NCBI GenBank assembly: GCA_900770015.1
Contig: CAAGIU010000395.1
Location: 1 to 12,201 of the forward strand
Reading direction: 5' to 3'
DNA length: 12,201 nucleotides
Source: an uncultured Oscillospiraceae bacterium
GTDB lineage: Bacteria > Bacillota_A > Clostridia > Oscillospirales > Oscillospiraceae
Part shown: piece after piece, positions 1 through 5,642 of the stretch
How the letters are laid out: each line of letters starts with the position of its first letter
How positions within the stretch are numbered: position 1 is the first letter of the stretch
Program-made: the position numbers and the translations under genes
The notes under the pieces: model-generated
Seen by the model: only the letters and a program-made list of their open reading frames with translations
Told to the model about the DNA's origin: nothing
Database searches by the model: none

Positions 1-58
1 ACCAATCCACAGTATCTGAACTATTTTACCACACTTTTGCTACTGACTATATTATACA

Positions 59-197
59 AGGGGAGGCTATTAGCCTCCCGCCACGTAGGTCACCTGCGTG
101 TTTGGTTGAATGGTTTTTTGTCCGGCTTTGTTCGAATTCGCCCAACAAAAAACAGGATTGGAAAGCTCTACTGCGCGGGAGGATGATATCCTCCCCT
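59..197. repeat. MITE/BIME-like structured element with hairpin-forming terminal inverted repeats
   Basis: The 23-base ends 59-81 and 175-197 are inverted copies of each other with three mismatches. Each end is itself a palindrome: GGGAGGC/GCCTCCC around a 5-base loop on the left, GGGAGGA/TCCTCCC around a 5-base loop on the right when read on the minus strand. Two of the three mismatches are a paired C-G to A-T exchange, so the stem is kept. Between the ends lie a second near-palindrome (82-100, CACG-AGGT/ACCT-CGTG with a G-T wobble) and a GTTTTTTGT/ACAAAAAAC pair (113-121 with 145-153). There is no coding frame. The layout fits a small non-autonomous mobile repeat or an extragenic palindrome pair of the kind scattered in Clostridia genomes. 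Family membership is inferred from structure, not from a match. Confidence 0.6.
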
Positions 198-280
198 ACA
201 TTGACTGGATGGTAATTCGCACCGCCAAATTACAATTTGCCAATGTGCTTACAAAACCGATAGCTATAATCTGAAACCAT

Positions 281-318
281 ACAGAACCGGCAGAGGCGTA
301 AAACCCTGCCGGTTCTGT
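281..318 (-). terminator. Hairpin at the end of the Nudix-DUF4304-LRR operon
   Basis: A perfect 13-bp stem (281-293 with 306-318, core AGAACCGGCAG) closes a 12-base loop and touches the TAA stop of the LRR-like gene at 318-320. Placement right at the operon end argues for a transcription end or mRNA 3'-protecting hairpin. There is no convincing U-run on either side, so it may need Rho or act as a 3' stabiliser rather than as a classical intrinsic terminator. Confidence 0.6.
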
Positions 319-1148
319 TATAACTCGCTTCGGAATTGTTCCACCAGGGCGTTGAACTGGGCCACATATTTGTCCAGCCGCTTCTGGTGCTGAGGAAGGT
401 CCAGCCCGGGCTTTCGGAAACCGCAGACCCGGACATCATTGAGTACAGCGTCCTCGGTGTTGTAGGCGCACAGACTTTTGCCGGAGAGGTTCGGGTACTT
501 GGCAACGATCCATGCGATTTCTTCAGTAGTCAGCATCCCGGGATCAAAATCAAACCGCTGCAGCGTGTTCGTGGCTTTCAGAAAATCCATGCTTTTGTCC
601 GTCAGGCGGATGTTGCGCAGGGAAAGATGCTTCAGCGCAGGCATTCCGGCAAAGCATTCCAGGGATTCCATAGGATAATTGTTGAAGGCACTCCCGGAGA
701 AAAACACATTCTCCATAACCCTGGATGTTTTCAGAAGATCGGGCTTCCAGGTTATCCGCTTGGCATCCAGGATGCTGATGGTGCGCAGGGATTCGTTTCT
801 TTCGAAATTCCACAGCCTGTCGGTGTGGGTATTCCAGTATATCGTAACCTCTTCCAGCCGCGTCAGATCCTCCAGAGGGGAGAAATCCTTTATGTCGGGA
901 CATTTGAAAAAATCCAGGTACCGGTAGGTTTTTCCATAGTGCTGTACAAAGTGCTCCAGACTGGGCTGATTCATTCCGCAAATTTCCAGAATCTCCGGGT
1001 CCTTGCCGGTGGACATCTCAAAATCCACATCGTCCGGTGTCATACGGCATCTATCAAGTTCAGCCCCACGGAGATTCTGCACTTTGGACAGATACAGTAT
1101 TTTTTCTGTCTGGCTGGTATGGATAAAAAACTCCTTATTCTTTGCCAT
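318..1148 (-). CDS. Leucine-rich-repeat-like protein (276 aa)
   Basis: Soluble protein with no signal peptide or membrane segment. Residues about 88-200 show irregular leucine-rich-repeat spacing (LEDLTRLEEVTIYW, MPALKHLSLRNIRLTDKSMDFL, NTLQRFDF), which suggests a short curved binding surface; the N- and C-terminal parts (1-85, 205-276) are unassigned and the tail is helical and charged. I chose the ATG at 1146-1148 because an AAGGAG lies 9-10 bases upstream; an upstream in-frame start at 1196 would overlap the previous gene far more. With this start the gene overlaps the end of the DUF4304-like gene by 14 bases, typical of translational coupling. It is the last gene of a three-gene operon. 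Function is unknown; LRR proteins generally bind other proteins, so a partner of the preceding DUF4304-like protein is possible but is inference. Confidence 0.8.
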   Translation of the reverse strand: MAKNKEFFIHTSQTEKILYLSKVQNLRGAELDRCRMTPDDVDFEMSTGKDPEILEICGMNQPSLEHFVQHYGKTYRYLDFFKCPDIKDFSPLEDLTRLEEVTIYWNTHTDRLWNFERNESLRTISILDAKRITWKPDLLKTSRVMENVFFSGSAFNNYPMESLECFAGMPALKHLSLRNIRLTDKSMDFLKATNTLQRFDFDPGMLTTEEIAWIVAKYPNLSGKSLCAYNTEDAVLNDVRVCGFRKPGLDLPQHQKRLDKYVAQFNALVEQFRSEL

Positions 1149-1836
1149 TCTGGTATTCTCCTTTGATGTTGATTCCCAGCTTTCCTGCAAGACCATTCAG
1201 GTAGTTCAGATGATTTCGGATGGCATTGGGGTCTTTCTGCACCAGCTGCCCGCTGCCGAAAAGCTGATAGTATCGGTTGAATGTCTCGGAAGCCCTTTGG
1301 GTGTCTCCGCTTCTTCCGTAGATCATGGCTTCTTCCAGTAGAATCAGGTGATGATTCAGTATGTCGAAACTCGGATAGTTTCTGCGCGCTTCGAGAATGG
1401 CCTCCCGGGAGGAAAGAACCTCAAATGCCGGAATCACAACATTCTGAATCTGCCGCAGAATCTCTTCGAGGATCGGTTCTGCATCTGTCTGCAGATCAAA
1501 GCAGGCTTCTTCCTTCCCTTCAATGAAACCCAGCCGGGTACGGATATTGCAGTCGTATTCGTGATAATATTTCTTCGGCGTTTCTTCCGGGGAAAAACTG
1601 CGGTTCATACATTCCGGAACCCGAATCCCCACATTGACCCAAAGAAGATGGGTTTCGCCCCGGTATGCCTGACCGAGCTGAAAGCCTACAACCTGAGAAA
1701 TATCCCCATCGACAAAGCGATGCAGGGTGCGTCCGTGCTTCCGGAATCCGTAAGGTTTGACAGATGTCAGTACGGCTTTTTCAATCCAATCCAGTGTTTT
1801 TGAAACATCAGAATCCTGTTTCTTTCCTTCGGACAC
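1135..1836 (-). CDS. DUF4304-like domain protein (233 aa)
   Basis: Residues about 14-135 resemble the DUF4304 family: an N-terminal amphipathic helix, then KPYGFRKHGRTLHR (27-40), then VVGFQLGQ (49-56) and a beta-strand segment LLWVNVGI (64-71). The C-terminal part (140-225) is helical and contains a stretch (162-193) that may be a TPR-like helix pair. No catalytic motif is visible and the protein is cytosolic. The start is taken as the GTG at 1834-1836 because an AGGAGG lies 8 bases upstream. An in-frame TTG at 1864-1866, overlapping the Nudix stop, would add 10 residues but has no such site. It follows the Nudix gene by 26 bases and overlaps the LRR-like gene. DUF4304 proteins have no established activity; some occur as orphan or immunity-like genes, but no toxin is seen here. 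Family assignment is from remembered motif pattern. Confidence 0.75.
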   Translation of the reverse strand: MSEGKKQDSDVSKTLDWIEKAVLTSVKPYGFRKHGRTLHRFVDGDISQVVGFQLGQAYRGETHLLWVNVGIRVPECMNRSFSPEETPKKYYHEYDCNIRTRLGFIEGKEEACFDLQTDAEPILEEILRQIQNVVIPAFEVLSSREAILEARRNYPSFDILNHHLILLEEAMIYGRSGDTQRASETFNRYYQLFGSGQLVQKDPNAIRNHLNYLNGLAGKLGINIKGEYQNGKE

Positions 1837-1862
1837 GTTGCATTCCTCCTGTCCTTCGACTA

Positions 1863-2483
1863 TCAATCGAACAGAGCTTGCCAGGTTTCAGCCTGCATAG
1901 CATGAAAACACATCTCAATTTGCTCCCGGGTGTTTTTCTCGGCAGCCAGCTTCGGAAGCTCGTCAAGACCAAAATAAGAAAATCCGGTTGTTTCGGTATT
2001 CGGGATAAATTCACCGCCAATGGCTTCACATTCCAGGAAGATTTTGCATACTTTATAGGCATAGATCGGTAGGTTATGCTTTTCCCGATCCTGAACGGCA
2101 ATGACACGCTTTACCATCACATCAAGACCGGCTTCTTCCTTGACTTCCTTGACAGTATTTTCCGCCACGGAAAGATCCACATCACACCAGCCCCCCGGCA
2201 ATGACCAGGTGCCGTTTGATTCATGAACCAGCAGAATTTTTCCGTTCTGAAAGATTGCCGCTCTGGTATCAATTTTTGGCGTCTGGTAGCCTGTTTCACT
2301 GCAAAACAGATCCTTGACTGTTTCCATGGAGAGCCCTGTCTTGCAGGAAAGCATTTCGGCAGAAATTTCCCGGATCCTTTCGTAACGTTCTTTGTCAAAG
2401 CAGTCTTTTCCGTAAAACAGACCGGCCTGGGCAATTGCCTGCAGCTCCACAGCCCATTTTAGCCACGGTTCTTTGTTATCCAT
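1863..2483 (-). CDS. Nudix hydrolase with N-terminal helical domain (206 aa)
   Basis: Cytosolic hydrolase of nucleoside diphosphates linked to another moiety (ADP-ribose, CDP-alcohols, NADH or similar; the substrate cannot be read off). Residues 1-65 form the helical N-terminal domain typical of the Nudix subfamily with Pfam Nudix_N_2 (WLKWAVELQAIAQAGLFYGKD, then a YERIREISAEML helix). The Nudix domain spans about 70-200. The Nudix box runs from G98 to L120, with KEVKEEAGL carrying the metal-binding glutamates E113, E116 and E117. The first glutamate of the textbook box is replaced by L104, as is usual in this GGW-DV subfamily. The start ATG at 2481-2483 has GAGAGGTG just upstream; an earlier in-frame codon at 2513 is less likely. 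It is the first gene of the minus-strand operon, about 44 bases behind a strong predicted promoter. Confidence 0.92.
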   Translation of the reverse strand: MDNKEPWLKWAVELQAIAQAGLFYGKDCFDKERYERIREISAEMLSCKTGLSMETVKDLFCSETGYQTPKIDTRAAIFQNGKILLVHESNGTWSLPGGWCDVDLSVAENTVKEVKEEAGLDVMVKRVIAVQDREKHNLPIYAYKVCKIFLECEAIGGEFIPNTETTGFSYFGLDELPKLAAEKNTREQIEMCFHAMQAETWQALFD

Positions 2484-2533
2484 TTTTGCACCTCTCGGAT
2501 TATGCACATACAAAAAGCGAACGGTTCCATCAA

Positions 2534-2562
2534 ATTATCACACGGAAGCAGTTGACTGTCAA
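2534..2562 (-). promoter_or_regulatory. Sigma-A promoter of the Nudix operon
   Basis: On the minus strand, TTGACA (2557-2562), a 17-base spacer and GATAAT (2534-2539), placing the transcript start near 2527. The -35 box lies in a small perfect palindrome, TTGAC-T-GTCAA (2552-2562), which could be chance or a repressor half-site pair. A back-to-back promoter for the SnoaL/nucleotidyltransferase pair begins about 65 bases away. Confidence 0.75.
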
Positions 2563-2626
2563 GAGGCTTTGCCCTCAGTTTTTTTGCCGCCATCGTCAAA
2601 AGAACCCGCAACGCTTCCGCTGCCGA

Positions 2627-2655
2627 TTGAAAAACACGATGGCCTGTGCTATACT
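2627..2655 (+). promoter_or_regulatory. Sigma-A promoter of the SnoaL-nucleotidyltransferase pair
   Basis: TTGAAA (2627-2632), a 17-base spacer and TATACT (2650-2655), giving a leader of about 54 bases before the ATG at 2716. It is divergent from the Nudix operon promoter. Confidence 0.75.
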
Positions 2656-2715
2656 GATAAATAAGGAAACCGGCAGCCAAAGGGCAGTCTGAATCTGACA
2701 GTAAGGGTGGGTTTT

Positions 2716-3114
2716 ATGAAAAACACAGAAATTGTGAAACAGTTTTTTACAGAGGGCTATGGTACAAAGAACTACCAGGCCGTTATGAATTTTCTTGCGC
2801 CGGATTACTATGACCACAGCCCGGCAGCGGCAAGGAGCAATGCAGACGCCGTTGGAATCCTGAAAATTGTTGCGGATGCCTTTGATGTTCAGGAGATTGC
2901 GTTCCTGGATGTTTTTGGCGATGGTGAAATGGTTGCCACCAGAATTCGTTATACCATGATTCACATCGGGTCCTACGCCGGTTTCCCGGCAAGCGGCAAC
3001 CGCGTCTGCTTTGAGGCGCTGGAAAATTTCCGGGTTCAGAATGGAAAAATTGCAGAATCCTGGGGCTACTGGCCTGACAAGGATATTGAGCAGCAGCTGG
3101 CAGCAAAAAGCTGA
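2716..3114 (+). CDS. SnoaL-like / NTF2-fold protein (132 aa)
   Basis: Small cytosolic protein of the SnoaL-like polyketide-cyclase (NTF2-fold) superfamily. An N-terminal helix (KNTEIVKQFF, EGYGTKNYQAVMNFL) is followed by DYYDHSP (30-36), a helical segment to about 58, then the beta sheet with the family signature FPASGNRVCFEALENFRV (90-107) and NGKIAESWGYWPD (109-121). Members include cyclases, isomerases and many proteins of unknown role, so the substrate is open. The start is the ATG at 2716 with AAGGGTGG five bases upstream; a GTG at 2707 is in frame but would lie inside that site. It is 24 bases ahead of the nucleotidyltransferase gene and probably cotranscribed with it. Confidence 0.85.
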   Translation: MKNTEIVKQFFTEGYGTKNYQAVMNFLAPDYYDHSPAAARSNADAVGILKIVADAFDVQEIAFLDVFGDGEMVATRIRYTMIHIGSYAGFPASGNRVCFEALENFRVQNGKIAESWGYWPDKDIEQQLAAKS

Positions 3115-3138
3115 GGCAATGGAGGGGAGGAGACAGAC

Positions 3139-3912
3139 ATGATCGAAGGCTTGTTTCGGGATTTTTCCGATCTGGCCCAGGTGGAAGCTATTGCCCTCGG
3201 CGGCTCCAGAGCGGGCGAGGTTTTTGATGAGAAATCGGATTATGATATTTATCTTTATTGCACCGGGGAAGTCACCGAAGAGGAAAAACGCCCGATTCTG
3301 GAAAAATACTGCAGCTATCTGGAGCTTTCCAATCATTTCTGGGAGTTGGAAGATAATTGTCGCCTAAAAAACGGAATTGATATGGATATTCTGTATCGGA
3401 ATCTGGACGATTTTGTTTTGGATGTGGCTTCGGTTGTGGAGCAAAAGAATGCGCGCAATGGCTATACCACCTGCATGTGGCACAACCTGCGCACCTGTAA
3501 GATCGTCTACGATGCCAATGGCCGGTTGACTGAGGCCAAAAGAAGATTCAGCGTGCCATATCCCCAGGAACTGAAACGAAACATTATTGACAGAAATTGC
3601 AGGCTGCTGTACGCCTATATGCCGGCATATTCGGATCAGATCAGGAAAGCGGTTAAACGAAACGATCTGGTGAGCATAAACCACAGAACGGCGGCGTTCA
3701 TGGAATCCTATTTTGATGTGATCTTTGCCCTGAATGAGCAGACACACCCAGGAGAAAAGCGACTAATTCGCCTGGCAAAGGAAAGATGTGCCATCCTGCC
3801 CAATCATTTTGAAGAAAACATTCAGAAGCTGTACAGCAATCTCTTCGTCAATCCGGAAGAGGCTGTTGCGGTGCTGGAAGAAATGATTGTGGAATTGAAA
3901 CAGATTCTGTAA
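3139..3912 (+). CDS. Nucleotidyltransferase-fold protein, aminoglycoside-adenylyltransferase-like (257 aa)
   Basis: Polymerase-beta-like nucleotidyltransferase fold at about 10-90: GGSRAGE (21-27), the metal-binding pair in KSDYDIYLY (D34, D36) and a third carboxylate in GIDMDILY (D81 or D83). The rest (about 95-257) is helical and resembles the DUF4037-type C-terminal domain found behind such domains in Firmicutes. All key catalytic residues are present, so it should transfer a nucleotide to an alcohol or phosphate acceptor; antibiotic modification is possible but not shown. GGAGG sits 8 bases before the ATG. It follows the SnoaL-like gene by 24 bases and ends at a terminator hairpin. Confidence 0.88.
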   Translation: MIEGLFRDFSDLAQVEAIALGGSRAGEVFDEKSDYDIYLYCTGEVTEEEKRPILEKYCSYLELSNHFWELEDNCRLKNGIDMDILYRNLDDFVLDVASVVEQKNARNGYTTCMWHNLRTCKIVYDANGRLTEAKRRFSVPYPQELKRNIIDRNCRLLYAYMPAYSDQIRKAVKRNDLVSINHRTAAFMESYFDVIFALNEQTHPGEKRLIRLAKERCAILPNHFEENIQKLYSNLFVNPEEAVAVLEEMIVELKQIL

Positions 3913-3935
3913 TCAAACATACAATATGCAAAACG

Positions 3936-3962
3936 ACCCTCCCGAGAGCTTCCCGGGAGGGT
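3936..3962 (+). terminator. Terminator hairpin after the nucleotidyltransferase gene
   Basis: ACCCTCCCG (3936-3944) pairs perfectly with CGGGAGGGT (3954-3962) across a 9-base loop, 24 bases after the TAA at 3910-3912. The downstream sequence is only weakly U-rich (CTATCTTTCC). A second, smaller hairpin, GCAGTCT/AGACTGC (3983-3989 with 3998-4004), followed by CTGTTTT, may back it up. Confidence 0.6.
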
Positions 3963-3965
3963 TGC

Positions 3966-4137
3966 CTATCTTTCCTGCCGCTGCAGTCTGTAAATATAGA
4001 CTGCCTGTTTTGGGTTAAAGTAATATGCAAAGAAGCTTTCGCCTGTTGTGGTGAGAAGAAAGCCATCCGTCGATAGAACGCCCCCCCAGAGCCTGCATGT
4101 GAGGGTGTGTATGTTGGATATGCTCTGCTGCCATCGA
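3966..4137 (-). pseudogene. Possible decayed coding remnant of unknown family
   Basis: Read on the minus strand, the frame ending at the TAG 3966-3968 gives a protein-like tail (GVLSTDGFLLTTTGE, then SFFAYYFNPKQAVYIYRLQ) with alternating hydrophobic and aromatic residues. Upstream, the frame that continues from the spoIVB-like fragment (HVLVIVSMAAEHIQHTH) joins this one only if one base is skipped in the run of seven C at 4081-4087. No start codon or ribosome site of its own is seen. I do not recognise the family; it may also be a non-coding repeat that happens to read open. Confidence 0.3.
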
Positions 4138-4138
4138 A

Positions 4139-4200
4139 ACAATCACCAGCACGTGGATGCGCTTCCCATTCTGTATATTCGGGCTGCCGGACACGGGAGA
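4139..4200 (-). pseudogene. spoIVB 3'-region fragment 1 (internally deleted)
   Basis: The minus strand encodes VSGSPNIQNGK followed by HVLV. This matches the intact SpoIVB end in this window (MSGSPIIQDGK..., then THVLV) apart from a short missing piece that removes the LIGAVT segment. At the DNA level 4164-4195 matches 5736-5767 in about 26 of 32 positions, with differences mostly at third codon positions, so it is true homology. It has no start and no link to a longer frame. It lies between the nucleotidyltransferase terminator and the GNAT promoter and is in the same orientation as spoIVB. Confidence 0.7.
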
Positions 4201-4222
4201 TGCCATTGGGGATGACAGGGGA

Positions 4223-4251
4223 TTGCATAAAGAGTTGCACAATGTTACAAT
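4223..4251 (+). promoter_or_regulatory. Sigma-A promoter of the GNAT gene
   Basis: TTGCAT (4223-4228), a 17-base spacer and TACAAT (4246-4251), with an expected transcript start near 4258. This leaves a leader of about 35 bases and supports the short gene start at 4293. Confidence 0.65.
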
Positions 4252-4292
4252 GTAAGAAAACCAATGAATTATCATTTGAAGAGGTTGCATTT

Positions 4293-4733
4293 ATGAACGA
4301 AAGGGTAGAAATCAAAGAAGAACGAATTTCGGCAAAGGAATATATCGATTTTCTGAAAAGGACAGATTTGGGCGCGCAGTATCCTCGGGAACGGTTTGAA
4401 GAACGGATTGAAAAACTTGTTCGCAATGCTTCGATCAGCCTTGTTGCACGAAACGAAAACGGCACAATTGTTGGCGTTTTATTCGGACTAACGGATTATG
4501 CCTATTGGCTGTATATCACAGATCTGGGTGTCGACAGAACGTATGAGAGGCGCGGTATTGGCAGATGCTTAATGAAAACCGCGTATGAAAAGGCTGGCGG
4601 CGAACACGATATCGGAATGTATTTGATTGCAAATGATAAAGCGATTCCTTTTTATGAAAAATTGGGGATGGAAAAAGCGGACGATGTCATGCAGTATAAC
4701 CATATTGACTGGACATATTTTGTGGTGGAGTAA
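4293..4733 (+). CDS. GNAT-family N-acetyltransferase (146 aa)
   Basis: Cytosolic acyltransferase that would use acetyl-CoA; the acceptor is unknown. Residues 49-75 form the central beta strands (SLVARNENGTIVGVLFGLTD). Motif A follows: YITDLGVDRTYERRGIGRCLM (about 74-94), with the pyrophosphate-binding loop RRGIGR (86-91). The usual Q/R three residues before the first loop glycine is E85, a mild deviation. The end has the motif-B-like NDKAIPFYEKLGME (114-127), where asparagine and tyrosine contact CoA or act in catalysis in many members. An upstream in-frame ATG at 4107 would run through the spoIVB fragment and lie before the promoter. The ATG at 4293 has GAAGAGG 8 bases upstream and is preferred. 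It is a single-gene transcript flanked on both sides by spoIVB remnants. Confidence 0.9.
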   Translation: MNERVEIKEERISAKEYIDFLKRTDLGAQYPRERFEERIEKLVRNASISLVARNENGTIVGVLFGLTDYAYWLYITDLGVDRTYERRGIGRCLMKTAYEKAGGEHDIGMYLIANDKAIPFYEKLGMEKADDVMQYNHIDWTYFVVE

Positions 4734-4760
4734 TGCAACTCCGGTTTCGTACAGCAGCCA

Positions 4761-4782
4761 CTCCCGGGTTTCCACCGGGGAG
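4761..4782 (+). terminator. Candidate weak terminator after the GNAT gene
   Basis: CTCCCGG (4761-4767) pairs with CCGGGGAG (4775-4782) with one bulged base and a 7-base loop, 27 bases after the GNAT stop. It is followed only by GGCCGTTT, so the U-tract is poor. Confidence 0.35.
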
Positions 4783-4793
4783 GGCCGTTTACA

Positions 4794-4911
4794 TTATACT
4801 GCTGCGTCCAGCATATTCCCGATGAAGATGCCGTAGCCCGTAGTGGGGCATTCACCAGAACATGCAGCACCGATAAGTTTCCACACCTGAAAATGGGACT
4901 GCCGGACACGC
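4794..4911 (-). pseudogene. spoIVB 3'-region fragment 2 (frameshifted)
   Basis: On the minus strand the sequence starts with VSGSPIF, loses frame, then continues as KLIGA and PTTGYGIFIGNMLDAAV with a TAA stop at 4794-4796. The intact SpoIVB of this window ends KLIGA...PTTGYGIFIENMLNAAA. Sixteen bases, CATTCACCAGAACATG, are identical (4849-4864 and 5699-5714). At least one frameshift and a small deletion around the HVLVN segment make it non-functional. It shares CTGCCGGACACG with fragment 1 where intact spoIVB differs, so fragments 1 and 2 may derive from a common sister copy. Confidence 0.8.
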
Positions 4912-4954
4912 ATGATTGTCATTTGGGACAGCGTGATCTATTCATACCCGAAAG

Positions 4955-5302
4955 TTACGGATTCGACTTCACACTGCGTCTGTTCAAAACAAACTGCTCC
5001 AAATTGGTTTTATGATGATATTTTACAGAAGCGGTTTTGTCTTTTTCCAGGATGATCTCATTCATATCAAGGCCATTCAATGCGGCGATGGCCAAAGTAT
5101 AATGGATCACATCTGCCAGTTCCTTGCCCAGCTGCGCCTGTAAATCCTCATCGCCGGAGGCTTTCCTTCCTGCTTTCTTGTTCAGGACCTCAGCGACTTC
5201 TCCAATTTCTTCCACAAGCTTCATAAACAGACTTTGATCAATGCCGCCATTGCGATAATGATCCAACAGATAGGCTTCCAGTTCCTCGATCGTTATTTTC
5301 AT
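4955..5302 (-). CDS. MazG-like nucleotide pyrophosphohydrolase (115 aa)
   Basis: All-alpha NTP pyrophosphohydrolase of the MazG-like superfamily, expected to hydrolyse (d)NTPs to monophosphate and pyrophosphate, a house-cleaning role in the cytosol. The metal-binding pattern is visible as KLVEEIGEVAEVLN (28-41, E31/E32 and E35) and LGKELADVIHYTLAIAALNG (58-77, E61 and D64), joined by a short loop. The C-terminal helix (80-100) contains KTASVKYHH. The length fits single-domain members. The start is the ATG at 5300-5302 with AAGGAGG 7 bases upstream; a longer in-frame start at 5371 lies in the terminator of the neighbouring operon and is rejected. It has its own extended -10 promoter. No clear terminator follows; the spoIVB fragment 2 begins about 45 bases downstream. 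Confidence 0.9.
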   Translation of the reverse strand: MKITIEELEAYLLDHYRNGGIDQSLFMKLVEEIGEVAEVLNKKAGRKASGDEDLQAQLGKELADVIHYTLAIAALNGLDMNEIILEKDKTASVKYHHKTNLEQFVLNRRSVKSNP

Positions 5303-5336
5303 AATGCGCCCTCCTTGAATCGGATCCGATGGATAC

Positions 5337-5345
5337 ATTGTAGCA
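5337..5345 (-). promoter_or_regulatory. Extended -10 promoter of the MazG-like gene
   Basis: The minus strand reads TGCTACAAT, an extended -10 element, about 35 bases before the start codon. The matching -35 position overlaps the terminator of the spoIVB unit and is poor, which is usual for extended -10 promoters. Confidence 0.5.
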
Positions 5346-5354
5346 CAATCCATA

Positions 5355-5384
5355 GAAAAAGCCAGAGGCATTGCACCTCTGGCT
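5355..5384 (-). terminator. Intrinsic terminator of the spoIVB unit
   Basis: On the minus strand AGCCAGAGG (5376-5384) pairs with CCTCTGGCT (5360-5368) across a 7-base loop and runs directly into TTTTTC. It is the clearest rho-independent terminator in the window. It follows the small gene and spoIVB fragment 3. Confidence 0.85.
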
Positions 5385-5389
5385 GAAAA

Positions 5390-5442
5390 TTAACCGGCTG
5401 AACCCAGTATGCTTTTGATGAAGACGCCGTGGGATTCCTGGA
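5390..5442 (-). pseudogene. spoIVB 3'-region fragment 3 (last 15 codons)
   Basis: The minus frame SHGVFIKSILGSAG then TAA (5390-5392) aligns without gaps to the SpoIVB end GYGIFIENMLNAAA: five identities, and most other positions are conservative (Y/H, I/V, E/K, N/S, M/I). At DNA level 5404-5431 matches fragment 2 in 20 of 28 positions, all differences being transitions. It starts exactly where the 61-codon gene stops and lies before the terminator, so it is transcribed as a 3' untranslated tail. The shortness makes it less certain than fragments 1 and 2. Confidence 0.5.
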
Positions 5443-5628
5443 TTAGTGGGTACTGCTCCGGACGAGACTGTCCACAATCTCGCTCATTTCCGTCTCGGAC
5501 CGCGCATTATGGGCTCTGGCAAGGATCGCTTTCTTCTGGTCATCGGTCATGGCTGAGTAAGCATTCATTGCATGGAAGTTCCGGGCCAACGCCATGCCGA
5601 ACCCCAGAGGGACTTGGGAAAAATCCAT
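5443..5628 (-). CDS. Small conserved-looking hypothetical protein behind spoIVB (61 aa)
   Basis: Soluble, largely helical small protein: MDFSQVPLGFGMALARNFHA at 1-20, then a helix-turn-helix-like run around TDDQKKAILARAHNA (29-43) and a last helix EMSEIVDSLV (47-56). The pattern (a PLGFGMAL opening, then Q-K-AIL-RAH) resembles uncharacterised proteins I associate with Clostridia, but no function is known to me. The start is the ATG at 5626-5628, because AGGAGG lies exactly 8 bases upstream; a GTG three codons earlier overlaps that site. It begins 14 bases after the spoIVB stop and shares its terminator, so it is cotranscribed with spoIVB. A sporulation-linked role is inference from that. Confidence 0.8.
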   Translation of the reverse strand: MDFSQVPLGFGMALARNFHAMNAYSAMTDDQKKAILARAHNARSETEMSEIVDSLVRSSTH

Positions 5629-5642
5629 ATCATTCACCTCCT

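Noticed and set aside
336..1166. Long plus-strand frame of about 276 codons opposite the LRR-like gene
   Set aside because: Exact antisense of a better gene; it has no ribosome site and its product has no recognisable motif. The minus-strand frame has a clear ribosome site, operon context and LRR spacing.
318..2483. Known anti-phage defence or toxin-immunity system
   Set aside because: No nuclease, toxin, NTPase or membrane effector is encoded with the Nudix, DUF4304-like and LRR-like genes; the idea is kept only as a low-weight possibility.
2596..3336. Minus-strand frame of about 246 codons across the SnoaL-like gene and the nucleotidyltransferase start
   Set aside because: It covers two well-supported plus-strand genes and the promoter; composition is that of a shadow frame.
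4107..4292. N-terminal extension of the GNAT protein by 62 residues
   Set aside because: It lies upstream of the predicted promoter and runs antisense through the spoIVB fragment; the ATG at 4293 has a ribosome site and gives a normal-length GNAT domain.
4139..5442. Integron-type attC array
   Set aside because: The repeated tails are recognisable spoIVB coding sequence, no attC core pairs or integrase are seen, and the genes between them point in different directions.
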